Below are positions 48,412-61,857 of a stretch of DNA of 64,000 nucleotides, one piece after another. The notes under the pieces were generated by a model. That model saw only the letters and a list, made by a program, of their open reading frames with translations, made no database searches and was not told where the DNA came from. Made by a program: the position numbers and the translations under genes. Location: the NCBI GenBank assembly GCA_004352715.1, contig SCFE01000003.1, positions 3,495,109-3,559,108 on the forward strand, written 5' to 3'. Origin of the DNA: Hofstenia miamia (lineage: Eukaryota > Xenacoelomorpha > Acoela). Positions within the stretch are counted from its first letter, which is position 1; each line of letters starts with the position of its first letter.

Positions 48412-50369
48412 AATCACATGGGACCGTGGCGGACAAAATTTTTATCGAATTGGTACTTCAATGGTACTGGGGCCAATAATTCTAGTTCAGTAGGAGTCTT
48501 GTAGAGAACACAGTTTGAGTTATTTTGTTTTGAACTTTTAAGGGGTTATTTCACAATGGGATTTCATTAGTAGTGGAGACTAACCAATAATAGCATTTGT
48601 TGGCCGGTGGTGTATTTGAAAACGATTAATGTTTTAAAGCACAGAAATATAATGGGCGTGGTTATTTTTTATGACATTGTAGTGTTATAATTGATTACAA
48701 TTTTGATGAATAATGTCATGGGACTGTATGTTATTCTGTTTCAAGTTGATATTATTAAGCATGCATTTAAATTTGTTGCATGCTAGTACAGCTGTGAAAG
48801 TTAGATTTTGAAATTTTATCGCATGATGTTGTAATCTGGAAAAATGATGAATGTTTAACAGTCTACGATTATTATTGTTAATGTATGTACAATTGAGAAT
48901 AACAAATGTATCCTCCCAAAATCAGGCTAATTGATTATTGATTCAAATCTAAACAGTTTCAATAAAAATCTGCCTTAATTCAATTTTCATAAATTAAATT
49001 TACTATATTTAAACTTTAAGAAAATTACTGCTCTATTATGTAGGTAGATTTACAATTATGGTCCCTCGGACCATAATTTTTTGGTCCCACTACCAATTCT
49101 ATTAAATATTCTTGTACCAACTGGTCGCACAACACTACTCGCATTATCCCCAAAAAAACCTCATAATTTATACGTTTAAATCTAAAGTAGGTGGTCTCAA
49201 TTTCTTCAGTGATTGTCTCAGTTCTATCTTGGGACCAGAACTCTATACACAATAACTGAACAGATAGGATTTTGCTATATATGCCTTTTCGCACTCCCTA
49301 TCAAGTGAAAAGATATACACAGTGAAGGTGTTTTAAAAAAACTGCAAATGTGTATAATAAATGCATAATGACATTTAGATTCAAATTCAACACCATGCAC
49401 CTACTCCAAAAAACCAAAAATAATTGTGTGTCATATGAAAACTCAGCCCAATTTTGTTTAATTTTAGAATTTATTGATTTTAGCAAGAGCTTCATATTTT
49501 TAAATTGGTTGATTTTCTTGAACATATTTAACATTATTAATTGAATTTTCAGACTGAGCACACATTCATACCATTAGGTGAAAATTTTTCATTTGCTTAA
49601 TCTTATGCAATTGCTCTATTTTGTAGTGAATAATGCAAAAATCTCCTAAAAACACAACATGCTATTATTAAAGCTTAATTTGAAATTTGAAAAAAAATTG
49701 TGCTTAGTTTTGAAAAATCGCACAGATTCAATGTTTCCATTTTTGAAGTCAGTAGATGGTGGTGAACTCCGTGCATAGTGATGAAATTTAAAAATTGAAA
49801 ATTGAATAGTACGTGCCCTCCCTAGGACCCAGCTGTGCACTTAGCATTTCATTCTACATTGGCCCACTCTAAAAAAATTTTTTGTATCCGCCCCTGCAGG
49901 AAAGCCATTAGGACCAACAGCCTATATGTTTAGATGGTAATTCCCACCAAGTTTTCCGAAAAAAAAGTTTTACTCCAATTCTAGTATGCTCCTTAAAATA
50001 TACTCCTTAAAATGTCTCCCTATGAATATTTTAAATATACTATATTAACAATAAAAATTTGTGAAAATCTCTATCTCTATATTGCCTGAATTTTCATCAA
50101 AACTAGCCGAGAAATAGAAAAAATGTAGACATGTTTATTTTATGATGAATTATGCTTTTGATCATAAATAGCCCCTTTTTATATTGCTGGTGAATGAGTG
50201 TGTAAAGTAAACGAATTAATGTTTACTTGCAAAGCGCGTTCCCATCGTTCAAAAATAATACACTTTCTTTAACAATAGTGTTTTGTAAACAGCCATCAAG
50301 GTCGTGTGAAATCACACATAACGTGTTGTTAAACATTTTTAGAACTAAACTCAAAATTTGGTTGTTTTT
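48412..50369. other. Non-coding stretch upstream of the transporter exon
   Basis: Contains the hairpin at 49054-49078. Open frames on both strands at 49025-49561 overlap each other and have no family likeness. No gene. Confidence 0.4.
49054..49078. repeat. Perfect 11-bp hairpin
   Basis: AATTATGGTCC and GGACCATAATT flank a CTC loop. It could be a transposon relic or a regulatory hairpin; nothing around it decides. Confidence 0.75.
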
Positions 50370-50589
50370 CTTAATTCAGCAAGTAGAGGGAATCTGATCG
50401 CGAATGGAGAATTAGAATAGAGAAATAGCGCGTTAGCGAGGCATTTCGGCTCTGCGTGCGTTTACAACTGTCTATAATAGAAATAATTTCTTTCGCTTTT
50501 TGTCCAGTCCTTTAGCATTTAATGTATGCGGCGTAACTTGTGGCTTTCACGTGTCGGATGAATTCAATATTTTAGCGACAGTTCATGTG
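50370..50589 (+). promoter_or_regulatory. 5' leader of the MFSD2-like gene with upstream ORFs
   Basis: The sequence becomes GC-richer from about 50370. Before the chosen start are four out-of-frame ATGs, each closed by an early stop: 50522 (TAA after four codons), 50526, 50558 (TAG at 50575) and 50585 (ATG directly followed by TGA). The frame of the main ORF is also open back to about 50500 but has no ATG there. If transcribed as one leader, these upstream ORFs would damp translation. Confidence 0.5.
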
Positions 50590-50909
50590 ATGAGGAAGTC
50601 TGTGAAACTGAAAAAGTGCCCATCAGAAACTTTGACCTTTTGGCAAAAGCTGGTGCTGGCTGTTGGAGCGGGTCCTCTCTCTTTGTCGCTAGTCACTAGT
50701 CTTGTCTACATTCAGAGCTATTTATTGGAAACAGCGGAAGTTAAACCAACTTACGTTAGTATTATTTTATTCTCTGCGAGGGTGTTCGATGCAATGACCG
50801 ATCCAGTGGTCGGAAGTCTAGTTAACAAATCACAATCGCGGCGGAATAATCTTCGTCTGTGGATGGGTTCTTCACTCCCTTTTCTCATCATTTTCTATTG
50901 TATTTTGTG
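50590..50909 (+). CDS. MFSD2-like sodium-dependent lysolipid transporter, first coding exon
   Basis: Membrane carrier of the GPH/MFS_2 type; vertebrate MFSD2A imports lysophosphatidylcholine with Na+ (family knowledge). The exon gives 106 residues from ATG 50590 and ends within codon 107 at a GTAAGA donor (50910). The visible order is a short basic N-terminus (MRKSVKLKK), TM1 at about 20-46 (KLVLAVGAGP start), TM2 at about 54-78 and TM3 at about 90-107. TM2 holds RVFDAMTDPVVG, whose two aspartates (67 and 71) match the sodium-site aspartates of MFSD2A and melibiose carriers. The exon 2 continuation could not be found downstream, so intron 1 probably exceeds 13 kb or exon 2 escaped me. MFSD2A versus MFSD2B is not resolved. 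Confidence 0.88.
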
Positions 50910-52177
50910 GTAAGAATTTATATTGTTAATCTTGGAACTAACTTAAAATTTTTGAAATATATTTATTAGCTGAAATTTTTAATTGTCGGCCCTATTCAAA
51001 TTTGACTAAATGAATTGGGCTTGGAATCATGATTAGTTACTTTAGCAAATCTCAATTATAAACATATAGTGCTGGTTCTAATGATCGAGACGGTTTAAGT
51101 TGAATCGAACTTTTATCAAATTCGCCCCTGTACTGTATATATCAATTTTACATTAATTTTATTTAATTCTTATAACTACACGTTGAATTTGAAGCATAAG
51201 CATTTAATACACCGTGAATAATTTCCAATTATTGTCAACCATTTCCAAACGTGATTGAAACGTGTTGAAGGATTTGGCTATTTGAGGCTTGTACACTAAT
51301 ATTTAGAGTGTACAAGTAGTTATTTTAAACAGTGGGTTAATTTAAGAGTGTCGAATTTAATTGCTTTTTGGTTGAAAGAGCGCCATGGTTGAATACGTTT
51401 TCGTGTCATTTCCCTAGATAAATGACTTTTGTTAATGTCTTGTATAGAGCTATATTCAATCTTTCTTTTCCCGCAACACGCGTTTTATCAATTCTGATTT
51501 CTTGCTAATTTGATGTCTACTCCGATGCGTATGTGGAAATTTGATTGTTGTGAATGACCAAAGGGTTCTTTAATGGACATTCACAATGTTTTGTATTTTC
51601 CACATTGCGAGCAGTTCATTTAGTTATAGTGACGTGTGCTTAGAGACATGGTGTAATGTCAGGCCAACTCCTCATCTGATTTTTTGGATTTAGAATTTTA
51701 TTGAAAGAGTTACATGCATTTTAGGAACCATTTTTTTTGCAATGTATTTTCTTGTTATATATCACTCGATTAGATACAATCCAGATTCATCCTTCAAATT
51801 CACAGTCATACTCACATCACTGGGTTTTCCAAAAAGCGACGACCTTATTTTTTATTATCTTTATTTATAAACCCCAAATTCTTCAATTTATATATATATA
51901 TATGTCCAGTGTTTTATGTAAATTTATTGAAGATTTTAAATGCGCTGTGGAAGCCTAAATGGATACTCTGTCCAACTCTATGTTATGATTATTGAAACAA
52001 AAATGCTTGTATTTATAATTTACAGGCAAAGTGAAGAATTTTTAATTTAAGTTTTTAGTCAACGAACAGCATTAAAACCAGACGAAGCTTATATGATCAA
52101 CATAAATTTAAAGAATGATAATAAAATTTAGAAATAATATTACTTAATATCAAGTAGTTGGTTGCGTCTGACCAGAG
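50910..52177. other. Likely intron 1 of the MFSD2-like gene, proximal part
   Basis: Starts with the GT donor. Contains a short (TA)n at 51890-51904. No transporter-like exon is seen. Confidence 0.5.
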
Positions 52178-52321
52178 GCTAAGGAACAGGGGTGGCTGGG
52201 AGGACTCCAGCCCTCCCAATCGTTGTTTTTTTGCATCAATTCATCTTAAATTTGAGAAATTGAAGCTTTGTATAGGAAGGACCTCAGTTCAGCCCCTCCA
52301 ATAATAATATTGTTCCTTAGC
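52178..52321. mobile_element. 144-bp MITE candidate
   Basis: Perfect 11-bp inverted ends GCTAAGGAACA and TGTTCCTTAGC. Inside each end is a G-rich or C-rich block (GGCTGGGAGG and CAGCCCCTCC) that also pair. No target-site duplication. It lies in the presumed MFSD2-like intron. Confidence 0.55.
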
Positions 52322-52737
52322 TCTTGCGCTTGACTTTGTTTGCATCATTAAAAAAATCGTTAAAATATATTATTAAAATTAATGCTAGGTGGAGTTTGTG
52401 TCACGCACCTGTTGTTGTTTTCGCTAATCTTTAATTTAGGGATACAACACGCTTATCTCTTTATCAGACTTTAAATTACTTTTGTCATTGAAAAGATTAT
52501 TAAAGTCATGACAACTAATTTCATAGCAGAAGTCATTAATTCAGTCGCGAATGTGTTTTGTTTCCTCCGTAATTCATATTCATTTATTGAAGATTGAAAT
52601 CTGAAAGTTGCCTGACAGTGTGTTTTGTATCAAGGAAGTTTTACATATTGCGTCTACCTCCCTCATTAATGTTTAGACCATTTTTTGAAAAGTTTTTAGT
52701 GACCCTCAACCTCATGCAAATATCTGAAAACTAGTTA

Positions 52738-53104
52738 CAGACAAACTTGTCAACGAGGCGAAATTTCTAAGCTCGGCTCGTTCTAATTTTGAGTAAGTTC
52801 GGCTCGGCTCGGCTCGGCTCGCCACATAGAAACTTTCAGTGAGGCTCTTTTTGACTCGATATTTTTTTAAAAAATATTGCTTTCTCAAGGTTTGTTTACA
52901 AAGCTCTTCCCATTATTTAATAAACATTTCTAAAATAAGATTATAAGAAAGACATATTTAATGAAACAATACGAAAAATTTTCATAATCAATTTAACCAG
53001 CAGAACTAGAAATTTGCTTTGCTTAAAAAAGGCTCGTTTTGTGCTCGTTTTGTGCTCGTTGTATATCTAATGCAGTGCTCAAGCTCGGTTCGTTGACAAA
53101 TCTG
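52738..53104. mobile_element. GGCTCG-family hAT-like MITE, copy 2 (367 bp)
   Basis: Contains ACTTGTCAACGAG at the left end and CGTTGACAAATCTG at the right, with GGCTCGGCTCGGCTCG in the left subterminal zone. Long interior blocks are shared with copies 1 and 3 (CTATTTAATAAACATTTC-type text, GCTCGTTGTATAT). The outer ends have diverged and the 8-bp flanks no longer agree. A TGTGCTCGTTT unit is duplicated near the right end, explaining its greater length. Confidence 0.9.
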
Positions 53105-56100
53105 GTTACATAACACGGTGTGAAACCCAAAACATGTACCTGTTGTTGTTTTTCCTGAATACAGTCATGTTCACGTGAGCAACGTTTTTGCTGTTAACAC
53201 TTGAATTTCGACTTGGTTTAGAAATGATTAATTTAAGTATATTTGGTTTGAACCATGTTTGTGGGTTTGTTTCCCCTTTTTATACATATTAGATTTTTTA
53301 TTGGTTAATCATGTACTTCTATAATAATTTAGAGAATGATGCTCTATTGGTAAAATAATAGTATTTAGTGAAAACTATAGTCCTGGACAGCTCGTTCATT
53401 ATTCAAGCCTGTTGATAAAGGTTATAGCTATAGTTAAAGCAACATAAAACTAATCTTCAAAGTGAAAGAGATTCAAAATTATCCTGAAGGATTTAGACTC
53501 TATACTAAATAGCCGTGAGATTGTAAGAGTATGGGCGTTTATTACGAATTATCTGATTTAACTCTAAACAGCCTGATGTTGTTCATAAGGATACTTTTTC
53601 AAACAATATTTTCCAATTTTGGAAATCTTGGTATATTTGGGCTAAAAGGCATTGGTGGGAAGAAGTACTTGAAAATATTACATGTATATTAAAAATTTTA
53701 AACACCCTACGTGCCCCCTCTTCACCTAAGGTTTAGCAATTAACGACATTGATATATATTTTTGTAGACGGCCGATCCTCTTACGTGTTTCCGCGTAATG
53801 TTTCTTCTCGTTTGTTTTCACTTCATTAAAATCTCAATTTCACATTTCCGGCTTAAACCGGGCATCATTTAATTTACAGTGAGGCTATGATAATGCGGTG
53901 TTTCACTAAGCAAACAAGATTGAAGAAATCCCGATCACGAGCTCAGTATGCTTGGGGGTGCCACCATATTTTATAATATAATGATTAGTTCTTGGATTTC
54001 AGAGCGTCGTCCCATTATTTTAAAGCGCAAACAATTGTAAGCTCTCTTTTATTATTCTTAATGGCTTACTAGTGCGTGCTAATTGATATATGATGAACAA
54101 ACAGAAAGAATAAATCATTAGAAAACCAATTAAAAGCAAGTAAAATATTTATTTCCCTGCAAAATTTCCTTGAACCATCGAAGGAATATGTCTTCTCTTC
54201 TAGTTTATCAGACAATAAATGTATTCCACTGTCTCATTTTATTTATATGATGGTATAAAAAAGGTCGCCCGCCTGTTTAATTGCTTGCTTGTAATTATTT
54301 ATGCAGGTGAGGTAGATTGTAGAACAACATGCATTCTAAAACTTGAAGTTCAATCAAGTTTTTTTTCAACCAAAAATAGTGATTTTTTTTTCAATCACTC
54401 CCTCCACTCAAGTAAACTCAATATTGGATAGTTTTCTGAAGTTTTGAATGTCTTTTTTTAGTGTTTTTTCTATGGGCCCCGAAGTAGGTTTTTCAAAGAT
54501 TGAATGTCTGAGCACATATAGCTACTACCGAGTTCTTTTGGAAGACTGTTAAGAACTTCTAACAATTGAAGTGATTATTGGCATTATAGGATAAACCTGA
54601 CAGCTATGATCAGTTGTGAGTTATTTTTGAATATCTACATGAGTTCTTTGGTAATAATTTTTGCTACTGCCTAGCAGGTATAAGGCTTAACTGGACATGT
54701 AGTGGCAAAAGCCCTCAATAGCCACTGTTGAAGCTGTGGCAAATACAATTGTATGCCTCGTTTTAATGTGCAGTTGGGAGCTCAGTAGAATTGACTTGTT
54801 ATAATCACAATGTGTGTTCTCTCGAATAATTGCTGCTCGATCCTTTGAAGAGTGCAGCAGGAACTGTTTCAGTACAACAGAACTAATTTTATCCAAGAGC
54901 GTTTTTTCACGCCAAATGAACAAGAACCGGGGAAAATAAATTACTTGATTATAATCACCTTTGTTTGTTGCCTTTGATAACGAATTTATAAATTAGAATG
55001 CTTAGATCATTAAGTTCTGGCTGGTCAATTTTCTATCAATAACACTAGGTTACTATCAATATTTTTTCTAAGTTTTTTAAACTTATTTCGACTATGTTTG
55101 CAATCCGACTTGGTGCTCGGTATTTTAGAAGATTTATCAAAATTTCAGAGAAGCAAGACAGAGCGCAAAATATTAATGGCTAAACTCAATTATTAACGCT
55201 AATTACGAATCAAAAATTTTTTGAACGTGTTTTTTAAAAATATGTATTTGATATAATATAAAAAGTTTTAAACGTTTCTTTACACTTAGTAGCGGTTCAT
55301 TTCCAGTGGGACTCTGGGAGTCCAAATTTTGCATCTTTTGTTTGAGTCCATTCGAAGCAGAAAATATTTTAAAAGTTGATTTGCCAAACTTAAATTAGGC
55401 TATTCTAAAGTAAGATACAATTTAATCGGATTCACACAGAGTATTGTCACGCTTGAGTAAATTTAGAAGCACTTTGAAATTTCCAAATTTTTTGCTTAGC
55501 CTATTTTATAATGAATCTATATTTTAGAAATTTTTTGAGGTAATTAACTTGTTCTTTGGGACTATACCTTTTTCTGGTCTATGACGTGCCCAAAGAACTA
55601 TAATTATTCAGCGCTTCCTGGTTGCTTACGAGTTCGAGTCCAGCATACATTTTTTCTTGTTTAAATTTCAAATTCATTCTTAAATGCATCTATTTAGGGG
55701 CCTATTGCAAATTTTCTTAATTCGGAACTCTCAATATACTTATGACATATATTACAATTAGCGTAAAAAACAAAATCTTTCTGTTTTGCTTTGTAGTATA
55801 CCCAGAGATAGACATTGGCCGAAAATTTAGACCCAAGAGTCGCCCTGCCCATTTAAATTAATGCTAATTCAGTCCATTTTAAGTCCATTCGTAAGGTACA
55901 CTTTAAAATTTCTTTCTAACTTTTCGATTTGCTTAACCGGTTCCAACAATGACACAAACTACTATAACTTTTCCAATAAAACTCTTTGGAAAACAAGTTA
56001 CATTAGAGGTTGAATTGCTTTGAAAATATAATGGAAAACTAATAAAATTCCCAGGAAAATTTGTACAAAAAATTATGTTTTTCATGTTGTATCTTGTACA

Positions 56101-58260
56101 ATTTATTTATGATGTTTTTTCATGTTTTTCATGTCATGCTTTATCATGTTGATTATCAGGTTACGTTACAGCCCTACCACAGTTGAGCAAATTGTCCATT
56201 TACATTTAATAATCATGTTTTGATCTAGTGTAAAGTTAAAATCTAACTTCGCCCAAAGCAAGCATTTCCCCTGTCGGGAGCATTTGAAATTTTTGTAGGA
56301 GACGCATATTGCGTGGGTTTTGTTTTTATTAGCATCGTTTAGCATTATTTTACACTTTATGCTGCAATGCTTCGTCAATTATGAATATATTTCGTTTTAT
56401 TAGTGGTTTATTATTTTGTAAGTTTCATCAAAAATTGAATTTACTACTTCCGCTACTTAGTACAAATAAGCGTTCCGTACCACATGCTGTTTTACAACCT
56501 AATTTCAATATTTCATTATGCCCTTAGGAAAAGTGTTTATTGTAAAAGTTTGGAATCAAGATCCGTGCTTACGGCATTATTATACAAAATTTCCATTTAC
56601 TGCATTCTTAACTTAGTCTAGAATCCTTCGTCCACATGGGTAGACAGTAGAGATTGGCATCGGGTATCCGATTATACCCGACCCGGTCCATGTTTACCTC
56701 ATATTGTCACTCCCTAGTGGACTCGTATATAGAAGTCTCATATCAAAAGTTTGAACCATGTTCTTGGGTCTTGCTTTAGTAATGTTTTAGGAGATATCAA
56801 ATCTGACTTGGTACCACCGTTTTGATACATTTTTCAGGATTCTGCCGTGCCCCTAACAAAAATGCACACTCTCCAAAAGTAAGTTATAAGATTTGGAATA
56901 GTTAAAAACTACAAAGGTAAAGAATGTACACTCTCGAGAAGATCATTTGCATAGAGAAATTTTACCAAAGATCTATCTAAATATGCGCAAGAAAAATTTG
57001 GATGAAAAAACCGATATTGCAAAATGGCGATCAAGTCTTTTTTATGTAGTTTTTCCCTAACAGATTTCTGAAACTGTTTTGAAGAATCAAATAATTTACA
57101 AGTTTTATAAAATATAACGAAATTTTTGAAATAATTTTCATGCGAATTCACTATCGTTATTTACGACTTACGTCATCGAATGCATGGCAGACGTCTTAGA
57201 CTGGATCTGTAACTAATTTAAATGTAAATATGGTAATTCCATATTTACGATTTCCCCGAATGCGTTAGCCTTAAGAAATGCATTGAAGTTGTTGATTTTT
57301 TGTTTATCACCGAGACCCTAGTCTTCATCAAAAATTACCAATCAATGTGTTTTAAATAACTTTCCAAATGCCCCTTCAAATAGTTGCTCCAATTATTTTT
57401 CTTTAACCTCTTCACTGATAAAGGAACAAAAATGGATTATATATTATATTTAACATTTAATAATCCTATTATTCTAGTAGACATATTTTGAAATAGTCAT
57501 ACTTTTTATGGAATTAAATTACATTCAATTGGAATTCGCTTTGTATTAAGGATTCCCCATGCTCTTGAGCAGTCCTAGGAAATTTTAATGTTGAATATTT
57601 TACAGGGGGGGGGGAGGGGGGAGTGCATCAGTAATAGTTCGAGTCCGGTTTCATACCATTCTCATAAATTTTTGGTCAGATGTGATCTAACAGAGCAACT
57701 TCAATTTTACCCGACATTGACCAAAGCTATGGGTAGTCTTCTGAAATTCGTAGTCCTAGCTTATTCATTTCTCGTCCCAGCCGCATATTAACCAGTCCCA
57801 CTACAATATTTGGTCTCAGCCGTTTTCAATTAATATAGGCACATACACAGTCAACAACTTTGCAAGCAATCGGTATAACTTTGATTGTACAGTCCTAAGG
57901 ACACTCATGATATGAAGATTTAATATATTACATTGTAGGCCCCCGTTATCAACCTCGAACAACTTAATCGTTTTGTCAGAGAACAAAATCAACTTCCTTT
58001 TCCAAATGACTAGATCGACACCGAGATGTAAATCACATTGAAAATGTTGAGTTACTTTAAAAGAGGTTACAAAGCAAATCTACTTTCATATAAAACTTTG
58101 GAGATAACCAACATGGAGGTGTGCTCCACATTTGCTGTACTGTACCATAGTCAATGTCTGACTTAATTCTTGTGAAAAACACTGTATATGAATATTTTAC
58201 AAAATTCAAAAGTCGTTAGATTTTTATGGTCACCAATGTATATAACTATATACAAATATA

Positions 58261-58299
<39 letters not shown>

Positions 58300-59012
58300 N
58301 CGACGAGTATTCTCACTAGTTTTGGAAGTCAAAAGCATTTAAAATCTTTGGAAGGTAAATTTAATATGAGGTCATTTAACTGCGCAATTATTACTTTTTG
58401 CGACACCCACAGTCCCTTAGATTTTCAGCGTCGATGTGGTTTATTCGCTGATAATTTTACAAACGATAGTTGCAATTGAAATTCTCTGTAGCACACATAA
58501 TTTATTTTTAAAAGATAAATTGAGACTTGATTTTATCAAATCGAATATATATGACGTCAGATGACTAATTTGAGTGGCCCTTAAGTGGAAATTTCCAGAC
58601 TGCTGACGCCACATAAAAGTTGTGTGCTGGTTTTTATTCATTTGTAGATTTATCTTATGGCAATAATTTTACTATACTTAATTAAGTATTTAGATAATTC
58701 AAAATTCTTTTGTGAACTTAGTGGTAATAGACTGAGTTTCATAATTTGCTTCCACAAAACATGTTCAAGTTCATAAGTTTGATTCAATGGAAAAATTTTG
58801 AATAGTTAACTAGAAACGGTAGCAGATACTTATGCTTATAATGACACATAAAACCTATTTTTCGCTGAATCATCAAAATTGACGTTTCATTTCTTAGTAC
58901 CTGCTCTAGGTCAAATATTTTAGACTGCTTTTCAAATTTTTGCTTTCAACAATAGATGACAACCTGGCTGTAGTATTTGCATATCAAATCGAATCACATT
59001 TGATATTCGTTT
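53105..59012. other. Gene-free stretch, probably intronic
   Basis: No transporter exon or other gene is recognised. A G run (10 G, A, 6 G) lies at 57605-57621, a candidate G-quadruplex. A (TA)n tract lies at 58264-58293 with a single N at 58300. A lone TAGAGATTGGCATCGGG at 56648 resembles a hAT end without a partner. Confidence 0.45.
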
Positions 59013-59339
59013 CAGGCGCGGTCCTAGAATTTTTATAAAATGATTGTATATTTGCAAATTATATAAAATTTAATTATATTTTTCAAAAATCTCGATGATC
59101 TATGAGGTTCACCACAAACTTTAAGGTGTGTGTAATACACATGAGAACGAGTCTTTTTCAAACGATTTTAAATCAAGGGAACGCTGAAATTTTTTTTGAA
59201 AAAATTGGTTTTTAGCCTTATGAAAATCACTACAAATTTTTGTGTCAATTGTCACATAAAAGATCCGCAATTTGATATAATGTTTAAATGGTTTTTAAAG
59301 GGGGGTTACCGACTCCCCACCACCATAAAAGCACGCCTG
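59013..59339. mobile_element. hAT-type MITE, 327 bp
   Basis: The left end CAGGCGCGGTCCTAG and right end (minus strand) CAGGCGTGCTTTTATGG agree over the outer bases. The flanking octamers ATTCGTTT and TTTAGTTG agree at only five of eight positions. The interior AAACTTTAAGGT ... AGTCTTTTT matches the fragment at 22590-22780. Confidence 0.6.
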
Positions 59340-61262
59340 TTTAGTTGTTGTGTGTGAATGATCCATTGCAATATTATTACCAACTCGGAATAATGACGTT
59401 CCCAGTTTTTTTTGTTCTGATCTCGTATTATATTGGAAAAAATCGTATCGAAATTTCAAAAATTTATCTTAACGTGATACTTGATTTTTGTAAAGCCTTC
59501 AATATATACTTTTTCCAGATCTGTATACTTAACTGAGTATATTACAATTGTACATTGAGGTGAGATGTTGAGGTCAACTCTGTATGTTACACAAGAATTC
59601 TCCAATGAATTACTAGGTTTAAAAATTTTTATTGTTGCGCAGGCACATTGGCGATCATAAACTTTTCAACACCATATGTTACAACTTGTTTTTCTAATTT
59701 CAAGATCGTTTGTTTTTTTCACAGCATATTGTCGGTCCTCAGTGCAGGACATGTGTTTGATAAAAAATTGATTATAAGTTTAAATTGCAATTAGCTACAT
59801 GTAAACAAAGTGCAAGAGTTCAAAAACAACTTATTACAAATGGCAGATAGTGTTCAGATCGCAAATTGTTGTTATTCAAAAGTTCAGATTTGTCTCAGAT
59901 AAATTTTGCATATATTAACTATGCTATCAAAAACTCGTCTTCGCTCATTTTTAAACAGTTTTCACTATGTGTGGAAAATTCATCAGCACCTGGCGGCAGA
60001 AATTATTTGCGATTGAGGATAGTCAGACGAAGAGTCTATCATGTATTTTTAAAGTACGTCATTTGCATTCAGAAGGTCAAGAGAAAAGCGAATCTTAATA
60101 ACAATGGTGTACAAGGATAATTTGATTAACAATTCGTGTATAAATCAAGTAGATTGGAAATGAAAGGGATTTCAAAATTGGTACTTCTAAATATTGTTAC
60201 TCTCAATTTCCAATATGCTGTTTTATGTTTCACTGTGGGCGAAGCAGATTATTTCACTGCGACAACGTTGGACAATCTCTAGCTAGGGACGAGATGTGGA
60301 TCAATTCACTGGGCTTGGACTAGTTTTTGAACCCCAATCATAGACCTCGTTTCGCCCTTTGATAATGTGAATGTTACACCCTATTGCAACCACTTTAATC
60401 CAAATGTACTTTTAAGACTTCAAAAGGTTTAATCGCTTTGATTGGTTTTAAACTAAAACTTTTATTCCAAAGTTAAAAAAATTAGTTCTACATTGGACGC
60501 CGACATCAATGTTATTATCTAATTCAGTGTACATAAAAACCATCCTTAACTTACTTGATGCTTTCATTGGATATAATTCATTACCATTTTCCAGCATTTA
60601 TATTATAACCATTTCTATTGGCACGTGTAACGATGATTTACAAAGCATTGTTTTAGGAGTAATTATTTAGATAATTTATTTTCTTCCCTATTGAATGAAT
60701 GAGTTTGCTGTCTTCCAAAGATTAATGACCAAGTAGAATTTTAAAGTAGCTTCCCTGGGCATAATTCAGCCTTTAGTTGATAGGTAACATTCATTCTTAA
60801 ATACGATTCTTACATTTTACTTAATGCCTTAGGCTTGTATTTGTTGTGAAAACTACAAAGGAGAAGTATTCAATTGGTTCTACTCGAGCGCAATCGGGTT
60901 TTAAGATCGGGCGTTTTAAATATTTGTACAACATTGTCGACATAAGATTTTTACCGAGACGCAGTATAACTTTGGACTATTGTGAGTTGAAGTGTGATGT
61001 TTACCCGGCCACGTACACAAGGCCGGTGTTAAAATTTTAGTGTATCGAAAATTAATAACTAACTTGATAAAATTCGATAATTTTATCTTTTGCTTTCTTA
61101 TATTTTAAAATATTGAATCAAAAATTATAGTGCACTTAATTTTTTCACATCCATGGAACATAGTCTCCTGGGCATACAATTTCTCCTGCTGTTTTATGAA
61201 TACTCATTACTCAATGGTACCCATTTAGCTATACCCATTGATTTTCATGAGTATATCTATAT
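59340..61262. other. Gene-free stretch
   Basis: Short open frames at 59866-60120 and 60846-61040 show no domain and no splice context. No repeat is identified. Confidence 0.4.
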
Positions 61263-61842
61263 CATGGGTGGAACCGGTTAAGATTGAGGTTCTGAAATTA
61301 AATGCCAGTTGACCGGCTTTTGACAAAAAACTGAAATTCAATAATTGTATGGGAATAACAATTCAAAAAGAAATTTATTCATATTTTCTATTAAGATGTC
61401 TACATTAATATTACCCTAACAACATGGTTGGCCTGTCTTAAACACGAACTGTTAAAACATGTTTTAAACAATATTTAAAACAACTGTTTTTTTGCATATT
61501 TTTTGAAATGTTTTTTCCAAATGTATATAGAACCGTAAAACTTGGGTTTTGTTTGTGTATGCAACGAAAAATAAATGTCGATAAGTTTATCATAATTCAA
61601 GGTTTGCTGCTATATGTATTTTTAGTAAAATTTTAGTACCTTGATGATGGCCTAAGAGCATTGTTTTACACGTTTAAAACGTTATTTTTGGAAAAATACA
61701 CCTTTTTGCCAACCCTGCCTAACAAGTACAATTATAGTTTTGATAATTTCAATTATTGATTTTTAAAATTTATGCCATTTTACCGGTTCAAATATCTCGA
61801 CCCGACCCAGCAGCAGTTTGAACCCAACCGGTTCTAACCATG
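61263..61842. mobile_element. Probable hAT-type element, 580 bp
   Basis: The left end CATGGGTGGAACCGGTTAAG and right end (minus strand) CATGGTTAGAACCGGTTGGG pair at most positions. No matching octamers are found, so the borders are approximate. Related in style (GGAACCGG) to 38058-38694. The next MITE begins 15 bp further on. Confidence 0.5.
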
Positions 61843-61857
61843 TATGACTTTATTAGC

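Noticed and set aside
49025-49294. 89-residue minus-strand open frame beside a hairpin
   Set aside because: No family likeness; it overlaps other open frames of equal length.
55620-55655. GAGTTCGAGTCC resembling a tRNA T-loop
   Set aside because: The flanking bases do not form a T stem and no acceptor, D or anticodon arm can be placed upstream.
55800-56665. Element between AGAGATAGACATTGGCC and TAGAGATTGGCATCGGG
   Set aside because: Both strings read as left ends, so they cannot bound one element.
57638-57655. AGTTCGAGTCCGG resembling a tRNA T-loop
   Set aside because: The stem does not pair and no cloverleaf fits.
60846-61040. 64-residue open frame
   Set aside because: No motif; length is not exceptional for chance in 64 kb.
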